This document shows, in pieces, positions 1-9,482 of a stretch of 64,000 nt of DNA. The notes beneath the pieces were generated by a model. That model was not told where the DNA came from. It was given only the letters and a program-made list of their open reading frames with translations, and ran no database searches. Both the position numbers and the translations under genes were made by a program. Each line of letters opens with the position of its first letter. Position 1 is the first letter of the stretch. Location: assembly GCA_007922195.1 (NCBI GenBank), contig ML681963.1:57705586-57769585 (forward strand). Reading direction: 5' to 3'. This stretch comes from Podocnemis expansa. Its lineage: Eukaryota > Chordata > Testudines > Podocnemididae.

Positions 1-1579
1 ATGGCAGCGGGATGTGCCAGCAAACCCTGCTCTGCTAGGCACTGAGCCCAGCATCCCTCAGTTATTCAGGGCTGCTCCTAGAACTTATCCGTCCTCTGGG
101 CCTTAGGCCCAGCCACCCAGTAACACTGCTGCACTGGTATAGACTTGAACCCATGTCCTGACAGAGGATACACTGAGATCAAGCATGATAAGTGGGCAGG
201 AAAGAGACGGCACCGAGAGGGGGCATTGGCTACCGCCCTGTCTGAGGTGGGGCCACAGCAATATGCAGCATGTGCTGAAGAAACACCAGCTCACTGCACA
301 CCTGTAGCGGCAACATCACCTCTGCCTCTGGCAGTCCCTTTCCATTCCCATCCCACCCCTGAAAGGATGAACCAACACCAGCACTAGGTAAACTGAAGAC
401 CGGCTTCACCTGCTCCCTAGAAAAACAAACCCTTGCAAGAGAGCCCCAGCTTCCTGCCTTTCTTTGAGTCTGCTCCAGATGATACAATCAGATGATTTTT
501 GGCAAACACTCCCATGGTTTTTCCTTGGGTTCTGAAGCCGGTGTCGTGCTGTGAACAAATTACAGGGTAATTTTCTCATCAAATCTCCAGCTCACCCTGG
601 GGATGAAGAGACCCAGTTGCGAAGGGGGAAAACTTCAGAGGCAAAGTTTGACGTTAATGGCCCAAGTTAATTACTGATTGTTTGGAGTCAGGATCATTGG
701 AACTGATGGCTCTCCCTGTGTAATAGCATTTCACTCCTCAGACAGTTTATCCATCTGGCACCTGCCATCTGTTCTGCACAGTGTTTCTCCTTCTTTTATT
801 TAAGATTTGCAATAAAAGCCTACTTTGTGCAGCGTCACTTAGGACAAGAGCCTGGAACACGGCATCACCCCAATCTCTGGGCCAGGGTGGCCTTCCTGGG
901 CCAGCCATGAGATCTAGGCTGACTTCAGTAGCAGGCTGCAGTGAATGCTCCAGCTTGGCAGTGTCCCTTGACCACAAGGAGTTTGTGCACAGCTGTGATC
1001 CCAGGACACTGCAGAACCCAGGTGAGCTGTGGTGCTGAGGTGGCACCTGGTACCAGCACAGCATCTCCTGCTTGAAGTGGTACATATATCTGTTGGGCAT
1101 GCTCTAGAGGCAGCCTGGAAGGGTGTCCATCCCTCTGCATGTAGGCTGAGTGCATATAACTCGTGGCAGACTGCTAAGTTACCACAGGGGCACTGAGCCA
1201 GGAACATGGCTGCTGTGTCCAGTCGGCCACCTTGTAACCCACACTAGCCTATGGCTGCACTCTGGGCCTGTCTATTGGCTGGCTCATATAATAGGATAAA
1301 AACCTACTACAGCTGGTAGTTCAAGGATTCCCTCAAACAATAGAAGGTAAAATGCTCTGAGTTCTAGCCCTGCTGCTGACCTAAACTGGGGTCCTCATAT
1401 GTCTTCCCGAAAAGTTAGTGTGATAAAGTAGGGCTGAAAAGGGTATATGAGGGTAGATATGTCAGCATTAGAAAAGTTAAAGCCCTTTTTCCCTGCAGCC
1501 AGGGGAGAGGTTGTTGCACGTTAATTGGGACACCTGAAGCCAATCGAAGGTTGCACCATGCCTATTAAAACTCTGTTTC
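1..1579. other. Unrecognised unique sequence
   Basis: No repeat family, splice-bounded exon or RNA gene was recognised here on either strand. Short open frames exist but show no domain and no splice context. It is best read as intergenic or intronic DNA. Confidence 0.5.
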
Positions 1580-1587
1580 TGCTAGAG

Positions 1588-2107
1588 CAGTTGTTCTCAA
1601 CCTTTTCCAGGCTGGGGCCCTCCTCCTCATTAAAAAAAAGTCTGCAGCCCCCCTGGCCGTTTCTTTCAGCGCGACCACGCTGCTCCGGGGGAGCCTCTGC
1701 TGGGGGGGGGATCCAGCCCCTGCCAGCAGAACGTGGCCCTGCTGCTCTGGGGGAGTCTCCCTGTCCTTGCCCCTTCCCCTGAATATTCCCCCACCTGCTC
1801 TTCTCTGACCCCCCCTCCTTGGTTCCCCCCTACTCCTCCCCAGGGCCTCTTCCCCTGCTCCCCTTACCTGGCTGGAGCTGCTGCACCTGGCCTCCCCCCA
1901 GGCTACTCTCCTTAGCATGGTCTAAGCATGCTCAGGAGGCTGGAGTTTTAAAAACTCCCTGCCTGGGGGAAGCTCCCTGCTGGCCAGAAGCTGGGGTCTC
2001 CATTGACCTTGGCGGCATCCAGCCCCAGCTCCCTGCCTCTCCGCGGACCCCCTGGAGCCATGCTGCAGCCCCCCAGGGGTCTATGGCCCACAGGTTGGGA
2101 ACCACTG
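1588..2107 (-). mobile_element. hAT-1 non-autonomous element, long GC-rich form
   Basis: The element starts CAGTTGTTCTCAACC and ends GGTTGGGAACCACTG, imperfect inverted ends of the hAT CAGNGG type. It is bracketed by a perfect 8-bp duplication, TGCTAGAG, at 1580-1587 and 2108-2115, the length hAT transposases make. The interior is C-rich and holds no transposase reading frame, so it must have moved in trans. Its right end, read in reverse, resembles the left end of the copy at 54293, so I place it on the minus strand relative to that copy. Confidence 0.85.
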
Positions 2108-2115
2108 TGCTAGAG

Positions 2116-2379
2116 GGAAGATAGATCCCAGCTCCTGCTACCAGCAGCAGGAGATGATGTTTTCCCCCAAACTGGAGATAGTTTCCTTCCCCAGGAGGGG
2201 AGAAAGAGAGGGAAACTCAGATACAAATTTGGGGTAAAGATAGAGGCTGCTCTGACCTCAATCAGAGCAATACACCATGGCTATAGCTCTGCTGGAAAAG
2301 TCAAGGGCAGGTACTGCCTGGAGTCTGGGTGCCACATACTTACTGACTCATCCAGTTCTGTGCAGTGGTGGGGCGCAGG
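2116..2379. other. Unrecognised sequence between two elements
   Basis: Short purine-rich DNA between a hAT element and a fold-back element. Nothing was recognised. Confidence 0.4.
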
Positions 2380-2382
2380 GGT

Positions 2383-2765
2383 GGTCTAGTTCAGTAAAAT
2401 AAATAAGGAGTCCTGTGGCACTTTTAAAGACTAACACATTGATTGCTTGAGCTTTTGTGAGAGAAAATCTCACTTCATCAGATGCTTTGAAGATGGGGGA
2501 ACTTACAGAATGGGAGGAAATAAATGCATGAGAGTGTAAGACATGGAATCAGGTCACACTGTAACAGCAAATCAAAGCAGTTAAATGTGTGACCCTATCC
2601 CATGACTTATGCTTCCCTGCATTTATTTGCTCCCATTCTGTAAATTTCCCCATCTTCAAAGTTTCTAACAAAGTGGGATTTTCTCCCATGAAAGCTCTTG
2701 CCATAAATAAATTTGTTAATCTTTAAAAGTGCCACAGGACTAATTGTTTGTTTTACTGAAACATC
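2383..2765. mobile_element. Fold-back (palindromic) element, full copy
   Basis: The left arm (about 2383-2520) contains GGAGTCCTGTGGCACTTTTA and CACTTCATCAGATGCTTTGA. The right arm (about 2625-2765) is its approximate reverse complement, with CAAAGTGGGATTTTCTCCC and AAAGTGCCACAGGACT. The two arms of about 140 bp enclose a central stretch of about 100 bp, so a single strand could fold into a long hairpin. There is no coding capacity. The same arms recur at least eight times in this window. I recognise it as a very common turtle repeat, but I cannot name its class from sequence alone. Confidence 0.8.
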
Positions 2766-3109
2766 TAGGGCTTTTTTTCCCCGCAAGTATTAATTAGAAA
2801 TTTAGCTGATATGAGTATGATACCTAATCCTTATATAAAGAAAAAATAAACCCCAATTAGGTCATATTTTAAGTTTTCCTAAATTTAGCACAATAAGGAG
2901 ATAATACAGCAAAAGATTCCCAATCTGTAGATTATTCTTGGGCATGATAATTTTGGAGCTCTTTCTATCATGAAAGGAATTTTCAGATTATGTGCTGTAA
3001 TTTGATTGTTTTTCACCATTATCATTTCAGCATTATGCTTTACTATAGGTTTAAGATGAACATTTAAAAGTTGTCCAGGAGGAAAGTGGTAGAGAGAAAG
3101 TGTATGTGC
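2766..3109. other. AT-rich unrecognised sequence
   Basis: AT-rich DNA with many short A and T runs. No element ends, exon or RNA gene was recognised. Confidence 0.4.
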
Positions 3110-3169
3110 ATTATAATTAACTAATGAGAGGAGGTGAAATTAAAGATGGCTCAAATCTAGTGTGTAACT

Positions 3170-3315
3170 GTAACATTTTTATTTTATTTCTTGCCATTCT
3201 ATAAATTCCCCCATCTTCAAAGCATGAGACAAAGTGGGACTTTCTCCCACGAAAGCTCATGTGATAAATAAATTTGTTAGTCTTTAAAAGTACCACAGCA
3301 CTCCTTGTTTCTTTT
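3170..3315. mobile_element. Fold-back element, right arm only
   Basis: CCATTCTATAAATTCCCCCA, CAAAGTGGGACTTTCTCCCA and TTTGTTAGTCTTTAAAAGTA follow the order of the right arm of the copy at 2383. No matching left arm lies directly upstream, so this is a truncated copy. Confidence 0.7.
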
Positions 3316-3387
3316 TTGGAGTCCGTTAGCCTTAAGTGGCAACCTAAAATTTCCAAAGCTGGGCTGTCTGGTTGTGAGGATAATTCC

Positions 3388-3532
3388 CAAAGGAGTAGCC
3401 ATGTTGATCTAGTTCAGCAAAATAAACAAGGAGGAGTCCTGTGGCACTTTCAAAGACTAACAGATTTATTTATTCTATGAGCTTTCATGGGAGAAAAATC
3501 CCACTTCGTCAGATGCTTGAAGATGGGGAATT
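3388..3532. mobile_element. Fold-back element, left arm only
   Basis: It begins with the outer end CCCAAAGGAGTAGCCATGTT and continues through GGAGTCCTGTGGCACTTTCA to CCCACTTCGTCAGATGCTTG. This is the outer part and full left arm of the family, with the right arm missing. It shows that full-length copies begin about 35 bp outside the GGAGTCCTG motif. Confidence 0.7.
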
Positions 3533-3597
3533 GTGAGGACAATTATCACCTTATTTAGACCTAAACGTGCCTCTTGGCTGCTTATTGCTATTGCCAA

Positions 3598-4257
3598 GTT
3601 CCAAAGGGGGTAGCCATGTTAGTTTAATTCAGCAAAAGAAGCAAGGAGTCCTGTGGCACTTAGGCTATGTCAACACTTAGACTGTTAAATCAAATTAATT
3701 TAAATCAAATCAATTGCATCAAACTAATAATCCTTAAATCAAATTAAGTCAAAATGAATTAACATGGCTCCACCAGAAACCTAAATCGAACTAGCACGTC
3801 CATGACAGGGCTTGCTAGTTCGATTTAGGAGACGGCCACCATGGGAGGTATGGCAACATGGCCCCCAAGAAGGGCCATGGCCCCAGCCAACATACAGAAG
3901 GAGGAAAGCACCCTGGGAGGAAGAAGGGCAAAAAGTGTTAATTCGAACTAATGGTTAATTCGAACTAACGTGGCTACACTGGGTTAAATCGAACTAATAA
4001 GTTTGATTTTAACTGTCATTTCAAATTTAAGGGAGGTTTTATCATTTTGAAATGACCTTTCCTTATTTCAAATTGAGGGAGGTCCTTGCTTTGAACTAAG
4101 GAAAGCTACTTTTAATTGAATTAATCGTCATTAGTTTCATTTAAAGTGTAAGTGTAGACATAACCTTAAAGACTAACAAATCCCACAAAAGCTCATGCGA
4201 TAAATAAATATGTTAGTCTTTAAGTGCCACAGGACTCCTTGCTTCTTTTATTGCTAT
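3598..4257. mobile_element. Fold-back element split by a Harbinger-like MITE
   Basis: The left part (3598-3662) runs from TTCCAAAGGGGGTAGCCATG to GGAGTCCTGTGGCACTTA. The right part resumes at 4166 with TTAAAGACTAACA and ends with GTGCCACAGGACTCCTTGC near 4250. The 503-bp MITE at 3663-4165 sits exactly inside the CACTTTAAAGACTAAC motif, so the fold-back element is the older of the two. Confidence 0.75.
3663..4165. mobile_element. PIF/Harbinger-like MITE
   Basis: The ends are GGCTATGTCAACACTTA and TAAGTGTAGACATAACC, a clear inverted pair. The flanking 3 bp are TTA on both sides (3660-3662 and 4166-4168), the target duplication typical of PIF/Harbinger. The interior is AT-rich, made of repeated TTAAATCGAACTAAT-like motifs plus a short GC-rich centre. 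There is no transposase frame. Related copies lie at 8802, 14458 and 40249. Confidence 0.8.
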
Positions 4258-4617
4258 TGGTGTTACAGAGAGATTGCTTCTTCCTTTTTATATGTCAGTG
4301 TGAAGGGCAGGTGAGAGTTTGCCTTGACATATCCACAAACTGAGATGCAGCTGGGGACCCCTACCCAGCATGAGGCCCTGGGCAAATGCCCAGGTTGCCC
4401 CATAGTTAAGACTCCCTGTGGTGGGGTGTTCCACCAGCCCAGGACAAACCCACTTGTAGCACTGTTGCCTAAAGACACTGGGGGAAGGGGAAGTAAACAA
4501 CGCGTCCAAAGGGGGACAGAGTTATCCCAGGCCTGTCACACCAAGGTAGATGACTGTCACCTGGAAAAGCTGAGGGGGAGCTTTGCCACATTAGGGATAC
4601 CCCTCTGGAATGTAGGT
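4258..4617. other. Unrecognised sequence
   Basis: Mixed-composition DNA between the fold-back element and a hAT element. Nothing was recognised. Confidence 0.4.
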
Positions 4618-4625
4618 GCTCAGAC

Positions 4626-5043
4626 CATGGGCATTTGTGGTGCTGGGCCGAAAGGGCTTGAGCCCCAGATCGCCAGGCCAGTGCACCAGGTCCTGAGCTA
4701 GCCCAGCCTGGCCAGGACCTGGGACTGGCGCTCAGAGCCAGGAGCAATAGGATTCAGTTCTGGATCCCTGCTGGGGACCCTGCAGTTGTGGGAGCCTGAT
4801 CTGGCCCGGGGTTGGGCTGCTGGCCAGAAGCAGCAGGATCTGGCCCAGCCATCAGGTGGGAACCTGGGCTGGTGGTGGTGGGACCCCGATCCGGCCCCAG
4901 GGTCAGCAGTGGCACTGGCCAAGACCAGCTCGAGACTGGATCGGGGTCAGGGGCTAGGCCAGCGCATGGGGGTGGTTGGGCCCAGGCTTGGGCCAAGGGC
5001 TGACCCCAACCCCAAATTTATTTTTGAGGCAGCGTTGCCCCTG
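4626..5043. mobile_element. hAT-type non-autonomous element, GC-rich
   Basis: An 8-bp flanking pair, GCTCAGAC (4618-4625) and GCTCATAC (5044-5051), matches at seven of eight positions. The right end reads GTTGCCCCTG, that is CAGGGGCAAC on the other strand, a hAT-like tip. The left tip CATGGGCATT is more diverged. The interior is G/C-rich with many GGCCCAG and CTGGCC blocks and no transposase. It may be a diverged relative of hAT-3. Confidence 0.6.
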
Positions 5044-5051
5044 GCTCATAC

Positions 5052-6106
5052 AGCTGATTCCACTGTTTGAGAGCAATCAATTATCGGGAAAATGCACTCC
5101 CTCTAATGCTTTGATCTCTGCATCTGCATGTCAGAGCACTGAGACAGAGCTCTGATGGAGCAGGAAATACCGTGAAAACGTTTCCTCTGTGGCAAAGAGT
5201 TGCTCTCTGGCTGGGAGGGTGCTGTGCTGGAAACAGCCATCCCACTACACAGCAGAAAAGCACATGGTATTACAAAGATGGTGTGTATGTGTGAGCCACC
5301 AGCAAACACAGTCTGTTGGTGATGAGTGAGTTACCTAATGCCAGTGCACAGAGGTCCCTGCAGCACCGATTGGGCCCCACTGTGCTTGGGGCTTTACATG
5401 TGTACAATAATGAAAGCCAGTCCCTGCCCCAGAGAACTGGCTGTCTAACTAGGGAAGACAGACCAGAGTTGAACTAATGCCCCCTTAATGGCAGCCCCAA
5501 AGGCAGAAGGCATTTCACAGGTCAAGTCTTGCCTAGGTCTGTATATCCCTCCTTGCTGATTTTGGGCATGGAATGATGCCATGTTGGACAATACAGGAGA
5601 CTTCAAGGAGGGGAAGTGAATTTTCCACTGTGACCAGAAAGGGCTCTTGCCTAATGGGATGTAATCCAAAATCCTCCTTTGTATGGTCTCCTATCTGTTC
5701 CCCCTATGCAGTCATGGTCCGTCCCTGACATCCCCACCCCACCCCAGTCAGTGATGTGGTTCTAAACAGTGACTTCTCGACATACAGACCATTCACCAGT
5801 GGGATCTTGCTGAGCCACTGGTATGTGGGAGCAGGGACAGGGTTCAGAACAGGGATAAAGAAGGGAAAGCAAAGGAGAATGGGGCTCTGATACAGAATCC
5901 CTGGACAGGAGCCCACAAGAGAAAAAGCAGCTGACCTATGTGCTCAGCCCCCCCCCCCCCTTTTGGCTCCACTCAGGATGCAAAGTCACCAGGACAGACT
6001 TGCCACAAGCAGGGATAGGGAGCTTAAATTCCTTTGAGCATCTAGGGCTAAGTGACTTGGCCAAGGCCATTCAGTCAGTCAGTGACAGAGCTGGGATTAG
6101 AAATCA
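5052..6106. other. Mostly unrecognised, with two fragments of ancient amniote repeats
   Basis: Around 5385-5460, GGGCTTTACATGTGTACAAT followed by CAGTCCCTGCCCCAGAGA resembles an old amniote repeat tail that I know from turtles and birds. Around 6050-6106, AGTGACTTGGCCAAGGCCAT and GTGACAGAGCTGGGATTAGA resemble the 3' part of MIR-like SINEs. The two may be pieces of one decayed copy. The rest was not recognised. Confidence 0.45.
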
Positions 6107-6422
6107 GTGCTTGTGATGAAGTGAGAAACCTCTCTTGAGCTACTTTGGGATGTCATGGGTGATGCCCCAATTTCTCTTCTTTTCTGTTCCAGTATTCTGG
6201 TGATGGGACCCAGGTGTGTGATTATTATAAGGTCCACTAGAGGGCGGAGGGGCTTTTAGGCAGACTGGGAAGGGGAACAAAGGAATAGAGGAGGAGGAAG
6301 GGGCTGGGGACTTGGGCCTAAAGGGAAGGGTCTCAAGGGCATGAATCCACTCATCCGGGGGTTAGCTACCATACCCGCGGTAAATCTAATAGCCAGCCGT
6401 CCTAGCTATGTGAACTTGAGTG

Positions 6423-6430
6423 CTAATAAA
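6423..6430 (+). promoter_or_regulatory. LTR poly(A) signal, first copy
   Basis: CTAATAAA contains AATAAA (6425-6430) at the point where intact LTR-1 copies have CTAATAAACCCTCTGA. It is also the left target duplication of the hAT insertion, so the signal exists twice (again at 6848-6853). Confidence 0.6.
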
Positions 6431-6845
6431 CAGGGGCGTCGCTGGCCCGGGGAGGGACCTGGGGCACAGGCCCAGGTCCTGCCCCTGGCCCGCAGGCCAG
6501 AAGCTGCTGCGCCATTGCAGGCAGCTAGGCCCCGCATCCCCAGCTGGGGATGGGGCTGGAAGTGGCCATGGGGTCCCGCATCCCCAGCTGGGGATGGGGC
6601 AGCCACCGGTGTGGATGGCCGGGCCCCAGATTCCCAGCCACGGGCAGCTGGGCCCCAGATCCCCAGCCGGGGCAAGGCCGCCACTGCCGCAGGCGGCTGG
6701 GCCCCGGACTCCTCACCACGGCCACAGGCAGCCAGGCCCCGGATTCCCAGCCGGCGACAGGGCTACTGTGGCCACCGGCGGCTCAGCCCAGGATCGGGCC
6801 GGAGATCTGGGGCACCAGCACTGGGATTCAGGGCACGTGCCTCTG
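6431..6845. mobile_element. hAT-3 element inside LTR copy A
   Basis: It starts CAGGGGCGTCGCTGGCCCG and ends GCACGTGCCTCTG. A perfect 8-bp duplication, CTAATAAA, flanks it (6423-6430 and 6846-6853). The interior is GC-rich and carries degenerate tandem copies of CCCAGCTGGGGATGGGGC (about 6535-6760). There is no transposase. The copy at 26111 belongs to the same family. Confidence 0.85.
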
Positions 6846-7102
6846 CTAATAAACCCTCTGACTACTACACTGGCTGAGAGTCATTCCTGACTGGGGCTTC
6901 CCGGGACCCACCTGGTGGGCGGACCCTACAAGGAAGTCCAGATGGAGCAGGGGTGGACCCTCTGAAGCTGGATTTGGGAGCTGGCTACACAGTAGCGTGG
7001 AGACCTGGGCTGGACTGGACAAGACTCCACTGTGGCAGAGTTTGGATTAGCTGTGAGCAGAGAGGATCCCTGCAGTGATTTCTGAGTGTCTGTCACAGTG
7101 CT

Positions 7103-8396
7103 TCGGCCCCCCTGGCCGTTCCTGAGGCTGTGGCAGAGGGGTTAGGCAGGATGGGGAGCTGAGGGAGCACCTGAACTCTTGGAGATGGAGACATTAACTG
7201 GGGCTGGGTGCTCCTGGCGCGCTGGCCTCTGGATCTGCTGCCCCGGGGATGCAAGGAGAGTTGTGTAAAACCTAAAAGAGGCAATGACTGGGATTAGATA
7301 CAAGGCTGCAGCCCTGACATAGCTGCTTCTCTGTAATTTCCTTTCATGCAGCCCAGTCTTCATGTCAGATTAACCCTCCTGCACCACAGCAGAATTAGCT
7401 TTTACAGATCCCCGGTAGGGCTGATTGAGTGAGCAAAACTGCTGATACACTGACAAACTCTTTCGCTTGTCTCCTGGGGTTTCCACTCCTTTCTCTGCTC
7501 CTCTGTGTATTCCTCAGTTTAACAGATGTTTTGATACAACTGAATATACATCAGTGGAAAATAAACAAGCATTGGAGTTGGCCGAGTGCCTAAGAACAGT
7601 CAGTGGGGACACTCTGGTTAATCCAGGGACTTTTGTCTGAAGCAATTGGGTGATTGATGGGCTGGCAGTCATTCTGCTCCAAGGCTGGGGGATTCTGGGA
7701 AATGACTTTCTTTATAAAGTGGTGTGGCTAGAGCATACTCGCCTTAGTCCCAGCCTGGGTCTCTGCAGGTGTGGGGTTGTATGTTGCCTCTGATTTCCTA
7801 GCTCAGAGGCTGGGTTTCCATACCAGCTGCTCTCATAGCACATGCTAGAATCACTCACTAGTGTCAGGCAGCACCAGTGTGTGCAATGGGGGGGATGGTC
7901 TGTCAGCAGAGACAATAGGGGAGGTTGCACAGTTTAAGGCTCTGGTGTGCTGTAAAGTTCAAGGCAGAGTTTATAAATCAGGGCACTGGGGAGTCTGATT
8001 CCCCAGGAGCTGGGGGCTGTGGTGAATTCAGCTGGACGCTCTCTATTCTGGCAACTGGACTGCCCTGCTGCACACTCTGGTGCTGGGAGTTGCCCAGTGA
8101 AGGGTGTCTGTGTCCATTCTGGGGCAACCCAAAGACTTTCAGTGGGGAGATGGTTGCAGAGGGGAGGAAGGGGATGAAGCCCAGCCACAGAGAGGCTGGA
8201 TCTTTAGCAGGTGCCTCCCACAGAGCTGCTGATGGGCTCATTAACAGCAGGCACTGGCTCACTTGGGAGACGCGTGGCCATCCCTCCTGCTCCCAGCAGG
8301 TGCAAGGACTGCAGGGTTCAGATACTCACTTTGGGGTGCTGCTGCCCTCTGGGTGGAGTACGTCAAGGTTTCTGGGGTCTGGCTAGCACTTTGGGG
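7103..8396. other. Unrecognised sequence
   Basis: No element ends, tandem array or convincing exon was seen between LTR copy A and the next hAT element. Confidence 0.4.
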
Positions 8397-8404
8397 CTCT
8401 AAAT

Positions 8405-8619
8405 CAGTGTTTCCTAACCAGTGTGCCAAGGCACACAGGTGTGCCATCAGGCCTGAGCAGGTGTGCCACCAAATTTTTTGAAAAACTATTCAAAGAGCTC
8501 TGTATTGGCTCCTTGTCTCATTAATATTCATGAGTTTATTTGGAAACTGTGGCGGTGTGCCTCAAATTAATTAAAGGTAGCAAGGTGTGCTACAGCAGAG
8601 AAAATGTGGGGAACCACTT
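8405..8619 (-). mobile_element. hAT-1 short element, GTGTGCC subfamily
   Basis: It starts CAGTGTTTCCTAACCAGTGT and ends GTGGGGAACCACTT, with a perfect 8-bp duplication, CTCTAAAT, at 8397-8404 and 8620-8627. At 215 bp it matches the 217-bp copy at 36046 in the opposite orientation, including the GGCACACAGGTGTGC hairpin near one end and ATTAATATTCATGA in the middle. It is non-coding. Confidence 0.85.
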
Positions 8620-8801
8620 CTCTAAATGATCCTTGCCTGCAAGTGCTCAGACCTATGCTGGGGATTTGCCCCATTGCCTCAGCACAAACCAAACCAAGTT
8701 AATCAACTGCACCTGCCACCAGTAATGGCTTAAACATCTATTAGAAAGGCAGGAAGAGCTGGGGTAAAAAGTGGTGGGAGAGGAATGTCTCACTACACAA
8801 A

Positions 8802-9188
8802 GACTATGTCTACACTTACAAAATTAATTCAAAATAGTTTTTTTGAATAACTACAGTACTTCAATTTTAATTCAAAGTTATTATTCAGATTAGCCCTACT
8901 ACTTCACAAGACTCTCTAATTTAAACTAGTGGAAGGCAGGCAAAAGAAAAGGACCATTATTTTGAAACAAGCCTATTCAGCTGCTTAGAATGGCTTATTT
9001 CAAAATAATTTCAATTTAAGTGCTATTTCAAAATAAAAGCAGGTTTTATTATTTTGAAATAGCACTTTGTTATTTCTAAGTAAAGAAAGGCTTATTTTGA
9101 AATAAGAAGATGCATGCATGGACAGGAAAAAGGTTATTTCAAAATAAGCCCCGTTATTTTGAAATAACTTGTAAGTGTAGACATAACC
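8802..9188. mobile_element. PIF/Harbinger-like MITE
   Basis: The ends are GACTATGTCTACACTTAC and GTAAGTGTAGACATAACC. The flanks are AAA on both sides (8799-8801 and 9189-9191), a 3-bp duplication as in this superfamily although not the usual TTA. The interior is dominated by TTATTTTGAAATAA-like palindromes, so the whole element could fold back on itself. It has no coding capacity. Confidence 0.75.
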
Positions 9189-9324
9189 AAACTTTTTGCA
9201 AGCACAACTATAGCCTCCTTGCAGCCCCTTCCTCTGAGAGCCATGAGGCTGAGTGCTGGGAGCTGCCAGGCTCAGCAGCAGTGGCTCCCAAACTCTCCCA
9301 TACCAGGAACCCATCCCCAGCTGG

Positions 9325-9474
9325 CAGAGCTGTAACTATGGCAGGGCGAATGGGGCTTTGCCCCTGGTGCTCTGGAGTGGCTCAATAGAGCTGCTCTATT
9401 AAAAGGTGCATTTCATGGTGCTTGCCCCAAGCGCCACTAATTGCAAGGGGTTGAAACAGAGTGTTACAGCTCTG
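9325..9474. mobile_element. Small hAT-type MITE
   Basis: The inverted ends CAGAGCTGTAAC and GTTACAGCTCTG are perfect over 12 bp. A perfect 8-bp duplication, CCAGCTGG, flanks the 150-bp element (9317-9324 and 9475-9482). No other member of this family was seen in the window. Confidence 0.8.
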
Positions 9475-9482
9475 CCAGCTGG

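Larger units (their letters stand above)
6112..7097 (+). mobile_element. Solo LTR, LTR-1 subfamily (copy A), with a hAT insertion
   Basis: It starts TGTGATGAAGTGAGAAACC and ends GTCTGTCACA, and is flanked by a perfect 5-bp duplication, GTGCT, at 6107-6111 and 7098-7102. It aligns with the solo LTRs at 15623, 23957 and 58337. A 415-bp hAT element (6431-6845) interrupts it at the polyadenylation signal. Without that insert and its duplicated 8 bp the LTR is about 563 bp. No retroviral internal region adjoins it, so it is a recombined solo LTR. Confidence 0.85.

Noticed and set aside
6341..6890. Overlapping open frames of 156-178 codons, Pro/Gly-rich
   Set aside because: They lie in the hAT-3 element and its host LTR, are open in several frames at once because of GC-rich tandem blocks, and share no domain.
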